Source of the DNA: Ilex aquifolium
Taxonomy: Eukaryota > Streptophyta > Magnoliopsida > Aquifoliales > Aquifoliaceae
NCBI GenBank assembly: GCA_951799425.1
Contig: OX637405.1
Span: 31,293,635-31,357,634 of the forward strand
DNA length: 64,000 nucleotides
Direction: 5' to 3'
The notes beneath the pieces are model-generated. The model was given only the letters and a program-made list of their open reading frames with translations, ran no database searches and was not told the DNA's origin. Made by a program: the position numbers and the translations under genes. Below are positions 1 through 9,346 of the stretch, piece by piece; the first letter of the stretch is position 1, and each line of letters starts with the position of its first letter.

Positions 1-502
1 CAAGGAGGCCGCCGAGGAGAAGGTAAAGATCCTGTCCTCGGAGGCCTTTGAACTGAAGAGGATCAACGATGAGATGGATGCCCGCCTTCAGGACTTTGCC
101 AAGCTCATGGATTCAAAAGATGACAAGTTCAAGACCTCAGAGGCCATCCTGGTGATCAAGGATTCGGAGCTCAGGGCCAAAGATTCTGAGCTGTCATCTT
201 TGAGGTCTCGCGTTTCGGAGCTCGAGAGAGAATGCGCCTCTGGTTTTGTGAAGGGTTTTCTGAATCTTAAGGATCAACTTGAGGAGGCTCACCCCGACCT
301 TGACCTGGATCCTTTTGTGCCAATGCTGGATTTTAAGAAGGCGTCGGTGGTGGCTGAGGAGGCCGAGACCCCTGACCTCAACGAGGGTGTGACCCTTGAT
401 GCCGAGGAGACGCCTGGATCTGTAGTGGCAGCGGCGGAGGGGCCATGTACGCTGGCAGGGGCTTCTGGTGAGGGAGCAGGTGACGAAGAGATCGCTTCTT
501 GA
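1..502 (+). CDS. Antisense additional ORF of Tat element, copy 1, 3' end only
   Basis: The frame is open from base 2 to the TGA at 500-502, with no start codon needed inside the window. The product is highly charged and coiled-coil-like (Lys/Glu-rich heptads over the first ~80 residues), then acidic and Ala/Gly-rich. A stretch around 239-330 encodes FVKGFLNLKDQLEEAHPDLDLD. This matches, with substitutions, FVDGFFNFADQAMERFPDLDLE near the end of copy 2, so this is the last exon of a third copy of the same gene. The amino-terminal transposase-like domain would lie left of the window. Function is unknown. Confidence 0.75.
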   Translation, partial: KEAAEEKVKILSSEAFELKRINDEMDARLQDFAKLMDSKDDKFKTSEAILVIKDSELRAKDSELSSLRSRVSELERECASGFVKGFLNLKDQLEEAHPDLDLDPFVPMLDFKKASVVAEEAETPDLNEGVTLDAEETPGSVVAAAEGPCTLAGASGEGAGDEEIAS

Positions 503-914
503 GGCTGATATGGGGCCATCCTTCCGTTTCCGACTTCCTTGTGATTCTTCAAGTTATTTCTTTGTGTAATGCTCGATTGTAACTTCTTTAAATGCTGAAA
601 TGAGAACTCTTGTGGTTTTTCCCTTTTTATGTTTTGTCGCATGATGTCTTGCTGTAGACTTCCTTGGTTTGTGGTTGCATTGCACCTGTCTTAGGCGTGG
701 ACTCCTGCTTTTTCACTTGTAGCCAGGCTTACTTGATTCGAGCTGACCTTCATGTTTTCTTTTTGAGCCGTTTAAACTTCTTAAGGCTATCTTGGTCTTT
801 TCCTGCTACTTCATCCGTACTGGTTATCTGACGGTTTCGCTCGTTTGAGAACGTGCGCCGTTAGTGGGCTTAGTGAAGTCTCGATCGTGGTGCCTAAGGA
901 AATCCCCACGACGC

Positions 915-1002
915 CACGTGTCCCCCTTATTAATGGCGAGGGACGTGCATTAACTGCCTCCGACGACAGTGGCATAGTTTGTCCTGTAGCATCTATAAAT
1001 AG
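915..1002 (+). promoter_or_regulatory. Promoter of antisense gene copy 2: G-box plus TATA box
   Basis: A G-box/ABRE-type site CCACGTGTC has its CACGTG core at 915-920. A TATA box TATAAATAG lies at 994-1002, about 110 bp before the ATG at 1112. The spacing is typical for a plant RNA polymerase II promoter. The region 503-1111 otherwise holds the 3' untranslated region of copy 1 and no other gene. This suggests the antisense gene is transcribed from its own promoter rather than from the LTR; that is inference. Confidence 0.6.
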
Positions 1003-1111
1003 GCTTCCCGGGGAATGATTGTTCCTTACTGAGAGAAATTTCCTGTTTTCCACTGCGACACAAATCTCTTTCTCCTTAGCTCCTAAGAAGCCCACTTCGA
1101 TTTCTGCGTTC

Positions 1112-3090
1112 ATGGCTTCTCCTTCCTCTCCCTTTGACATTATGGAGCGAGTTTTTGGTGACGTTGAGTTCAGCGAAATCGATGGGGAGGAGGCTCAGCT
1201 CCTTGCGAGGCGCTTCGAGTTCCCCCCTGGCATCGTCGTATGCCCTGCAGCTTTGCGTAGGTTCCATAGCCGAGTTAGTGGCGAAGCTTGCTTCTTTGAG
1301 GCCCCCTTCTCATTAGGGCTCCGATTTCCCCTTCCTGGTTTGATACGAGAGGTCCTTCACTTCTTCAGCTTCTGCCCTGCCATGCTCCTCCCCTCCTCCT
1401 GGGCTGTATTACTGGCCTTCATTGCGGCGTGGGAGAGATTGTTTCCCCAATCCAGGGTCCATTTATCGGAGTTTCTTCATTTTTTTCGCCCTGAAGAAGT
1501 ATCCGAGTTCTACCACTTCGTCCCTAGGCGAGGGGGAGAGATTCCCATTCGGGATCTCCCTCCGAGCCCTGACGGGTGGATAAGGAGGTATTTCTTCGTT
1601 TCTGGGGATGGCTGGGAGTTTGGTTCCCAATTTCCGGGGTTGGTCAGAGTTCCTACCGCTTGGGGGCGCCGCAGGAATTTAGGTAAGCTCTAGCCTTCGT
1701 GCTTGCTGACGCTTGTATTTGTGTATTAATGGTGCTGCCTGTTCTTGTTGCAGGGGAGCTCCCGCCCCTTATTGCCTCGGAATCGGTTCGGGTCAATCAC
1801 GCACGGGCTCTCCTTCCTTTTTCCTACACTGAGCTGATGTACCCTAGGATCCCTTTGGCGTCAGGTGATTTGCGTTAGATGTCTGTTACGTATATATATC
1901 CTTTCGTTACTTGCTAAGTCTTTGATCTGGCTTGTGTAGCTCCTTCCTACCTGGTGACCCAGCGCCATATGATTATGGAGCGCGTGGATGAAAGAAGGTG
2001 GGATAGGGCCGTAGGGCCTCCGGCAAAGAGGACGAGGTTGGAAGAGGGCGGTTATTCTGGCGAGGTCCCCGTTCTTGCTGCCGAGGTTCCTGTTGTTGCG
2101 GCCGAGGTCCCCACTTCTGTATCCGATGTTCCTGTCTCTGCACCGGGGGCCTCGAGGTTGATATCCGAGTTGGTCATAAGTGAGGCCACTGCGGGTACCG
2201 TGGTGGTTGACCCCGTAGGAGGGCCTGTTCGGCGAAGCACTTCTGTCATTGCTGCAGCCGGTCCAAGCTCAGCTCCTGCCCCCCAGACCTCCATTGCTGG
2301 CTCTGAGGCCAGTCTGCTTCGGGACGTGAGCCTGAGCAGTCGTGCCCTGATGGAGTTGATTCCTCTAGCTGACCTGCATCGCTCTGTAGATCTTCCTTTT
2401 CAAGTCCGAAGCCGCGATACTCTTCATGCCCTGCTTGAGGTACACCTTGGTGCTTTTTTCCTCTATTCCGAACTTTTTGGTATCTAATAGCGTCCTTTGC
2501 GTTTTCAGTCGGCGACGCATGTCTGCGCTCTTGGGAGGGAGATTTTTATGCTGAGGAATGATGTTCAAATGAGGGGTGCCGAGGTTCTCGACGCTCGCCG
2601 GCATGGTACCGAGCTCTTGAACTGGGGCCTGACCACTGAAAGGGAGTTGGAGCAGGTTCTTGAACAGCGGGCTCAGACCTTTAGGCAGCTGATTGCCAGT
2701 ACCTCAGCTGAGGTTTCTCTAAGGGACGAGCTGGCTCGTTTAAGGGAAGAGCGGGAGGCTGAGAAGGAGGACTTGCTTAATGCTGCTGTTACCCGCACCC
2801 TTCTGGAAGATCAGCTGAAAGAATCCCGGGCTGCTGTTTCTGAGCTGAATAGGTATTTAGCTACTGAACGTCAGCTCGTAGAGGATCAACGAAAAGATCT
2901 CGAGAAGGCAAGGCTGGAGGCGGCTAGGGCCTTTGTTGACGGGTTCTTTAATTTTGCTGATCAGGCGATGGAGAGATTTCCTGACTTAGACCTCGAGCAA
3001 TTTCAGCCAAGGTTTGATGCTTCTTCAAGTGGCGGAGCTCCTGACGTTACTCCTGCTCCCGGCGCTACTCCCCCTGCAGATCGGTCTTGA
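1112..3090 (+). CDS. Antisense additional ORF of Tat element, copy 2 (gypsy-type putative transposase domain + coiled coil)
   Basis: Four exons can be joined in frame with GT-AG introns: 1112-1682, 1754-1864, 1940-2439 and 2509-3090, giving 587 aa. I chose the ATG at 1112 because an upstream in-frame ATG (1019) would sit at the transcription start implied by the TATA box at 994. Exon 1 encodes the conserved block found in plant proteins annotated as 'transposase (putative), gypsy type' (Pfam PF04195), with CFFEAPFSLGLRFPLP, SSWAVLLAF and a PSPDGWIRRYFFVSGDGWEF end. Exon 3 is Val/Pro/Ala-rich and low complexity. Exon 4 is a long coiled coil (about residues 440-545) ending in an acidic tail. 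No catalytic triad is recognisable, so 'transposase' is a family label only. The gene lies antisense to gag-pol, downstream of a G-box and TATA. Confidence 0.8.
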
Positions 3091-3470
3091 GTGTCTAGAT
3101 TTTTATAGTTGATTCCTTTCCTCTGCTGTTTTCATTATCACCATTTTTTGTAGACACGCATTTTCTTAATGGAACTTTTCCGTTTTTGTTTTCGAGGTGT
3201 TGTACTTGTTGCTGTTTATTGTGTTGTGCTGTACTCCCCTGCCCCCCTACTCCGAAGAGGCCTTGGCCTGTTAGGAGTAGTGTCACTGCTCGAGATCTGG
3301 GCTTCCTTACTTTGGATTTGTTGCGTGTACCATCCATACATATATATATATTTTGCAATATACGATGTAGATTTAAGGAAGTTCCTGGGTGGTTTACCAA
3401 CCTCGTCGTAAGTTGAGCCAGCATTCAATGCTATCTTGATTGCGAGATTCCAACAGTCACCCTTGGGTAC

Positions 3471-3478
3471 TATTTATA
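3471..3478 (+). promoter_or_regulatory. TATA-like box of antisense gene copy 3
   Basis: TATTTATA lies about 66 bp before the ATG at 3544. The region 3091-3543 is otherwise the 3' untranslated end of copy 2 and short spacer with no gene. The placement mirrors the TATA-to-ATG layout of copy 2. Confidence 0.45.
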
Positions 3479-3543
3479 CCCGTTTGCCTCATTGCTTTTC
3501 AGCAAGCCTTTTTTCTTTATCTCTTCGTCTCCTACTCGAACTC

Positions 3544-4599
3544 ATGGCTATGGATTCTTCTCCAGTCTTCAAGCATCGAGCCCGTGAATCGCTGAAGGGC
3601 GATTGGTGTTCTATCTTTCTCCTTCCCTCCCGGATGACGGCGGCGGATGCTGTCGCAATGAAGAGTCGATACGACCTTCCAGCAGATCTAAGGGTGAGGG
3701 CTCCCACTCCTGACGAACCTTGCAGTATGTCCATTCCAGGCGAGGTCTCCTTTTTCGAGGGCGCATTTGAGTATGGCTTTCGACTCCCTCTTCATCCCGG
3801 TTTCGCTCGGATTCTCTCACACCATAGTCTATGTCCCTCTCGTCTTTCCCCCGAGGGGTGGGCTACTATGGTTGGCTTCTTCATTTTCTGGCGTATGCAA
3901 GGTTTCGAGACCTTTCCTTCTGTTTCGGAATTTTTCTACTTCATTGACCTCTCTTTCGACTTTCCACCGTTCTTCAGTTCTCTCTCTTTTAAGTGGTATT
4001 TCCACCCTCCACTGGTTGTCGATATTCCCTCTTCCCCCGATGGATGGACTCAACGCTTCTTTTTTGTATCTGGGGACTCCTGGGAGTCCGCTGTGGGGGA
4101 GGACCAGCATGTTTGGGTTCCTCGCTCTTGGACGAGCTTTCGGGAGAGAGGTAAGCACTTCATCATTCCAAGGCTACCTGACCTTTTGTTGACAGCTAAT
4201 TGACTGAACTTGTTTGTGCTGATGTTGTATTGTGCAGGTATTCCCGCTCTGACTCCGAACGAGGCTTTCTGTGTCCGGATGGTCGAGAGGGCTTCCCCTC
4301 GTCCATACTCTGCTCTCGTTACCCCTCAGAACCTTGTTCGTTATGGGATAGGGGGAAGTTCAACCAGGATGCAGCGCACGCCCTCCTTCGCTAATGAGCA
4401 AGAGGGAGTTGTCTTGGAAGACCCAGGGGTGGAGGTGCTGAAGCGGAAGTTGGCAGAGGTGGAGAGAGAGAGAGATGCTCTGAAGGAGGAGAATGCCAGG
4501 CTCAAGGCGGAGGTTGCTGGGGTGGAGGAAGTAGAGAAGGAGGTTCTGACGGAGGGGAAAGTGGAGGAGGTCCCGGAGGGGGAGGGAGGGCAGAACTAG
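3544..4599 (+). CDS. Antisense additional ORF of Tat element, copy 3 (short form)
   Basis: Two exons, 3544-4150 and 4238-4599, join in frame through a GT-AG intron (phase 1, the same as intron 1 of copy 2) to give 322 aa. Exon 1 carries the same gypsy-type putative transposase block as copy 2: VSFFEGAFEYGFRLPLHPG, LSPEGWATMVGFF and SSPDGWTQRFFFVSGDSWE. The two proteins are clearly homologous but well diverged. Exon 2 encodes a short Glu/Lys coiled coil (VLKRKLAEVERERDALKEEN and on) and ends in an acidic Gly-rich tail. The long central exon and C-terminal motif of copy 2 are absent, so this is a shortened or separately evolved paralogue. No stop or frameshift was seen. Function is unknown. Confidence 0.78.
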
Positions 4600-4864
4600 A
4601 GACCCTGTTTCTTTTTTTTATAACTTCTATGTACCTGTTGGTGGTTGCTCCTTTTGAACTGTTGACTTCTATTCATAATGCAATGAAATCCCTGTCTTTT
4701 GTCTTCCATTTATTTTCTTTTTGTTGAGAATGTGGTTGTCTGTTGAACTGGGAAGCCTGTTTGTTTTGAGTCGTCGGGCTTCCGAGTTTGTTGTCTTTCA
4801 AGTAGCAAAGTTTTTGGCTGGTTTTGGGCTTCCGAGCTCCTAGGCCGAAAAATGTGTAAATCCT

Positions 4865-5263
4865 GAGCTTACGAGCTCTTGAGCTTACGAGCTCTTAGAC
4901 TGAAAAGTCTGTAGAACCTGAGCTTACGAGCTCTTAGACTGAAAAGTCTGTAGAACCTGAGCTTACGAGCTCTTAGACTGAAAAGTGTGTAGATCCTGAG
5001 CTTACGAGCTCTTAGACTGAAAAGTCTATAGAACCTGGGCTTACGAGCTCTTAAACTGAAAAGTCTGTAGAACCTGAGTTTACGAGCTCTTGAGCTTACG
5101 AGCTCTTAGACTGAAAAGTATGTAGAACCTGAGCTTACGAGCTCTTAGACTGAAAAGTTTGTAGATCCTGAGCTTACGAGCTCTTAGACTGAAAAGTCTG
5201 TAGAACCTGAGCTTACGATCTCTTGAGCTTACGAGCTCTTAGACTGAAAAGTCTGTAGAACCT
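4865..5263 (+). repeat. 39-bp tandem repeat array in the spacer between pol and antisense genes
   Basis: About nine full units of 39 bp run head to tail, with extra 16-bp partial units inserted at three places. A degenerate unit precedes the array at about 4826. Each unit contains GAGCTTACGAGCTC (5-bp stem, TACG loop) and AGACTGAAAAGTCT (5-bp stem, GAAA loop). The region 4600-4864 holds only the 3' untranslated end of copy 3. Arrays in the hypervariable region between pol and the 3' LTR are known in Tat elements and are a recognised source of satellite DNA. Confidence 0.9.
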
Positions 5264-5353
5264 GAGCAGAGCGAACTTTTTGGGAAACTTTGTATCTTTC
5301 ATTGATAAAAATCCGATCTTTTTACAATGACCCTCCACTCCTCGCAAGAAACT

Positions 5354-6898
5354 CTATTGGTAATAACGCTTCAGGTGGTCTGCGTTCCATGAGTGGTGTA
5401 GGTCTGTGCCCTCCTCCGTTTGTAGCTCATAGTTTCCAGGTCAGACAATCCTTTTTACCACGTATGGTCCTTCCCAGTTTGGTCCCAACTTGCCATGGGC
5501 GGGGTCCTTCATGGCTGGGAGCAATTTCTTCAATACTAGGTCCCCTAGCTTAAAGCCTCTGCTTCTAACTCGCTTGTTATAGTATCTTGCTGTACTTCTC
5601 TGATAAGAGGATATTCGTTGTAGGGCCTCGTCTCTTTTCTCGTCCAGGAGGTCGAGGTTGACCAGTAATGATCTTTCGTTCTGTGTTGGGTTGAACAGTT
5701 CAGTTCTCGCCGTGGAAACTCCTACTTCAACGGGAGCCATGGCCTCCGTACCGTATGCCAGGCTGAAAGGCGTTTCTCCAGTTGCAGTCCGAGTAGTTGT
5801 TCGATATGCCCATAACACTGCGGGGAGATAGTCTACCCATTGGGACTTGGATGCCTCGAGCCTGGTTTTGAGCGCCAATTTGATAGTCCGGATGGTCACC
5901 TCTGCTTGTCCATTAGACTGCAGGCGGGCTGGTGCTGAGAAGAAGTTTTTGATTCCCAATCCGCTACAGAAGTCTGTGAACATCGGATTGTCGAACTGTT
6001 TCCCATTGTCGGAGACCACTGCTCTGGGGACGCCGAAGCGGCAAATTATAGACTTCCAGACGAAGTTCTTGACTTTTTGCGCTGTGATCTTTGCCAGGGG
6101 TTCGGCTTCTGCCCACTTGGTGAAGTAGTCTACTGCGACCACGAGGAACTTGCATTGTCCAACTCCTATTGGTAGGGGTCCTAAGATGTCCAACCCCCAC
6201 TGTTGGAAGGGCCAAGGACTGACCACCGGGGTGAGGAGTTCAGGTGGGCAGTGCGGCAAATTCCCATGAACCTGACAAGCTTGGCATCTCTTCACTATCT
6301 CTTTGGCGTCCTTGGACATAGTTGGCCAGAAGTAGCCTTGCCGGAGGGCCTTGCTGGCTAACGTCTTGGCACCGATGTGATTGTCGCACATGCCTTCGTG
6401 GATTTCCCTTAGGATGTAGTTTGCCTTCGTTCCTGTCACACATTTCATTAAGGGAAAGGAAAAACCTCTTTTATATAGGTTACCTTGGATTAATGTGAAC
6501 CTCGCCGCCCTGGTTCTAAGTTTTGAGGCGCCCTTCGGGTCATCTGGCAGTACTCCGTCTTGTAAGAAAGATATGATGGGGTCCATCCACGAAGCCTCTT
6601 CTTCGACTGGCATAGCCTGAGTTTCTGCGGCTGGCTCGTCGTCAGGTTGTATGCTGGGCTGTGCTAGGACTTCGATGGGTGTTCGCCCTGGTAAGTCTTG
6701 ACTGCTGATAGTGGCCAGTTTGGCGAGGGCGTCTGCCCGCTGATTGGCTTCCCGCGGAATTTGGATTAGCTCGGCCGAGATGAATTTCCTCAGTAGTCTT
6801 TGGACCTCCGTTAGGTATAACGCCATCTTTTCGTCCCGGGCGGCGTATTCTTCTTCGACTTGCCTGACTACCAGTTGCGAGTCGCTATACACCACGAT
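5354..6898 (-). pseudogene. Retrotransposon pol, C-terminal part: end of RNase H and integrase
   Basis: This continues the frame of the RT region after an in-frame TAG at 6899-6901. The first residues hold the downstream RNase H Asp (YSDSQLVV). The integrase follows with an HHCC zinc-binding region (H...H then CQAC) and the catalytic D, D and E in GLDILGP, VSDNGKQFD and SNGQAEVT. After GPYVVKRIV there is an in-frame TGA at 5441-5443. The same frame then continues (PGNYELQ... to LKRYYQ) to a natural-looking TAG at 5354-5356. The last 29 codons match the usual C-terminus of the family, so the TGA is a nonsense change. No frameshift is present. Confidence 0.85.
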
Positions 6899-9346
6899 CT
6901 ATTGAGCTTCCATCGAAAGGGCCAGGTTCAGACCGGATATGAGAGCTTCGTACTCGGCCTCGTTGTTGGATGCCTGAAAGTCAAACCTCAAGGCATACTC
7001 TAGGTCGTACCCTTCTGGTGATGTTAGGATGAGCCCGGCTCCGCTTCCCTGCACATTCGAAGCCCCATCTACGCATAATTTCCAGGTCGGAATGTCGGGG
7101 ACGCAGTCTTGGTTTTCCTCGTTTTCCTCGGGTGGAGAGGTGAACTCGGCAAGAAAATCTGTCAGGACTTGTCCCTTGATGGCGGTTCTAGGCTTGAATT
7201 TGATATCAAACTCGCTAAGCTCCATTGCCCATTTTATCAACCTACCCGAGGCTTCAGGTTTGTGCAGGACTTGCCTCATTGGTTGGTCAGTTGGGACTTC
7301 GATGGTGTGCGCCTGAAAATATGGTCTCAACCTCCGAGCGGCGACTAGCAGGGCCAGCACAAGCTTTTCCATCTTCGGATATCTTTCCTCGGCGCCTCGG
7401 AGGGCCTTACTGCAGAAGTAGACCGGCAGCTGGACCCGGTCTTTGTCTCTGACTAGCGCGGCGCTGACCGAGAAGTCCGAAACCGCAAGGTAGAGTGTCA
7501 GCACTTCTCCCTCTTGGGGGCTTACCAGCACGGGCGGGGATGCCAGGTAGACCTTTAGGGCTTGGAAAGCCTCTTCGCATTTTTCGTCCCACTGAAAGGC
7601 TGCCTTAAGGACCTTGAAGAACGGCTGGCACTTATCGCTGGAGCGCGATACAAAGCGGTTGAGCGCTGCTATCCTCCCGGTTAGGCGCTGGACTTCTCTA
7701 GTGGTGGTAGGGGGCTTCATTTCGAGGACTGCTCTAACCTTTTCTGGGTTTGCCTCAATGCCCCGGCTGTTGACTATGAAGCCTAAGAACTTTCCAGCTG
7801 ACACCCCGAAGGCGCACTTTGCGGGGTTTAGCTTCATTCGGTACTTCCTCATAATCTCGAATGACTCCCTGAGGTGCTGAATGTGGGTCTCGGCCTTGAG
7901 CGACTTTACCAGCATATCATCTATATACACCTCCATGGTCGAGCCTAGCTTCTCTTTAAACATCCGGTTAACCAACCTCTGGTAGGTGGCTCCCGCGTTC
8001 TTCAGTCCGAACGGCATCACTTGGTAGCAAAAGATCCCCTGCTCTGTGACGAACAAGGTCTTTTCTTGATCGTTTGGGTCCTTCCGGATTTGGTTGTACC
8101 CTGAGAAGGCATCCATGAAGCTCAGGAGCTCATGGCCGGCCGTCGCGTCGACTATGAGGTCGATCCGTGGCAGCGGGAAACTGTCCTTTGGGCACGCTCG
8201 ATTGAGATCGGTAAAATCGATGCAGAGTCGCCACTTGCCGTTTACTTTCTTTACCAGAACGACGTTAGCTAACCAGGTCGGGTAGTCGACCTCTCTGATG
8301 GCTCTGGCGCGCGAAAGCTTGGCTACCTCTTCATTGATCGCCTTTTGCCGATCCGGCGCGAAGCTTCTCCTCTTCTGCCTCACCGGCTTGCAGTTAGGAT
8401 CTACACTGAGACGGTGTACAATCACGGCAGGGTCTATCCCTTCCATGTCTTCTTGCTTCCAGGCGAAGACGTCAGCGTTTTCCTTTAGGAAGGAGATGAG
8501 CTTTTCCTTGAGGACTGGTAACAACATGGAGCCTACAAAGACTACACGCTCCGGGTCCTCACCCAGCTGCACCGGCTCCAACTGTTCCGAGGGGGAAGGT
8601 CGGGCTTCCATATCATCCCTCATATCCAAGTCCTCCAGCTGGACCGACTCCACCTCTTTCTGCCGCATGGATGCCACGTAGCATTCCCTGGCTAGGCGTT
8701 GGTTCCCCCTTACTACGCCGACTCCACTTTCAGTCAAAAATTTCATCACCAAATGGTATGCAGAAGGTACCGCCTTAATGGAGTTGAGGGATGGCCTTCC
8801 CAACAAGACGTTGTAGGTAGAGGGGGCGTCTACCACCAAGAAGCGGGTGGTGGTGGTGACCTGGCAGGGCGGATCACCTATGGTGAGAACAAGCGGGATA
8901 GAACCGACCGGCAAGACTCTTTCTCCCGAAAATCCCAGGAGATGGGTTTTCACGGGCTCTAGTCTCGATCTCTCTATTCCGAGCTTCTCGAAGGCGGTTA
9001 AGAAAATGATGTCTGCCGAGCTTCCGTTGTCGACCAGCACCCGGTGTATGGTTTTATTTGCTATGATTGCTTTTATAACCAGAGGGTCGTCATGGGGGTG
9101 CTGGCATTCTTCTAGATCCGCATCTGAAAAGGTGATCTCCATGTCTCGGCGGGGCATTTTGTTGACAGTCTGGACTGTGAGGAAGTCTTCTGACCGGGCC
9201 CTTCGGGCATGAGCTCTCCGAGCCGAGCTTGATTCGCCTCCGCCAGCGAAACCCCCGGAGATGACTTGGATCTCTCCGATGGCTTGTTGGTGTTGTGGCT
9301 GCTCGGCGGCATCTTGGGCTTCTCGCCCTTGATTGTTCTGAGCTCT
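6899..9346 (-). pseudogene. Retrotransposon pol, N-terminal part: protease, reverse transcriptase, RNase H
   Basis: The frame follows directly from gag after the TAG at 9347-9349. The first 64 codons encode a linker with EIQVISGGFAGGGESSSARR, typical of the gag-protease junction in Tat elements. An aspartic protease site (VDNGSSADI) follows. Reverse transcriptase shows LANVVLVKKVNGKWRLCIDF, VMPFGLKNAGATYQ and the catalytic YIDD. The RT-linked RNase H follows, then a second RNase H beginning CVDGASN with NNEAEYEAL. The frame stops at TAG 6899-6901 between the second RNase H's catalytic Glu and its next Asp (YSDSQ). An unrepaired product would therefore lack a complete second RNase H and the integrase. 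Confidence 0.88.

Noticed and set aside
289-1140. Minus-strand frames at 289-642 and 811-1140
   Set aside because: They overlap the plus-strand antisense genes or their promoter and have no recognisable domain.
4865-5263. CRISPR-like array
   Set aside because: The units are contiguous 39-bp repeats without unique spacers, in a plant retrotransposon; it is an ordinary tandem repeat.
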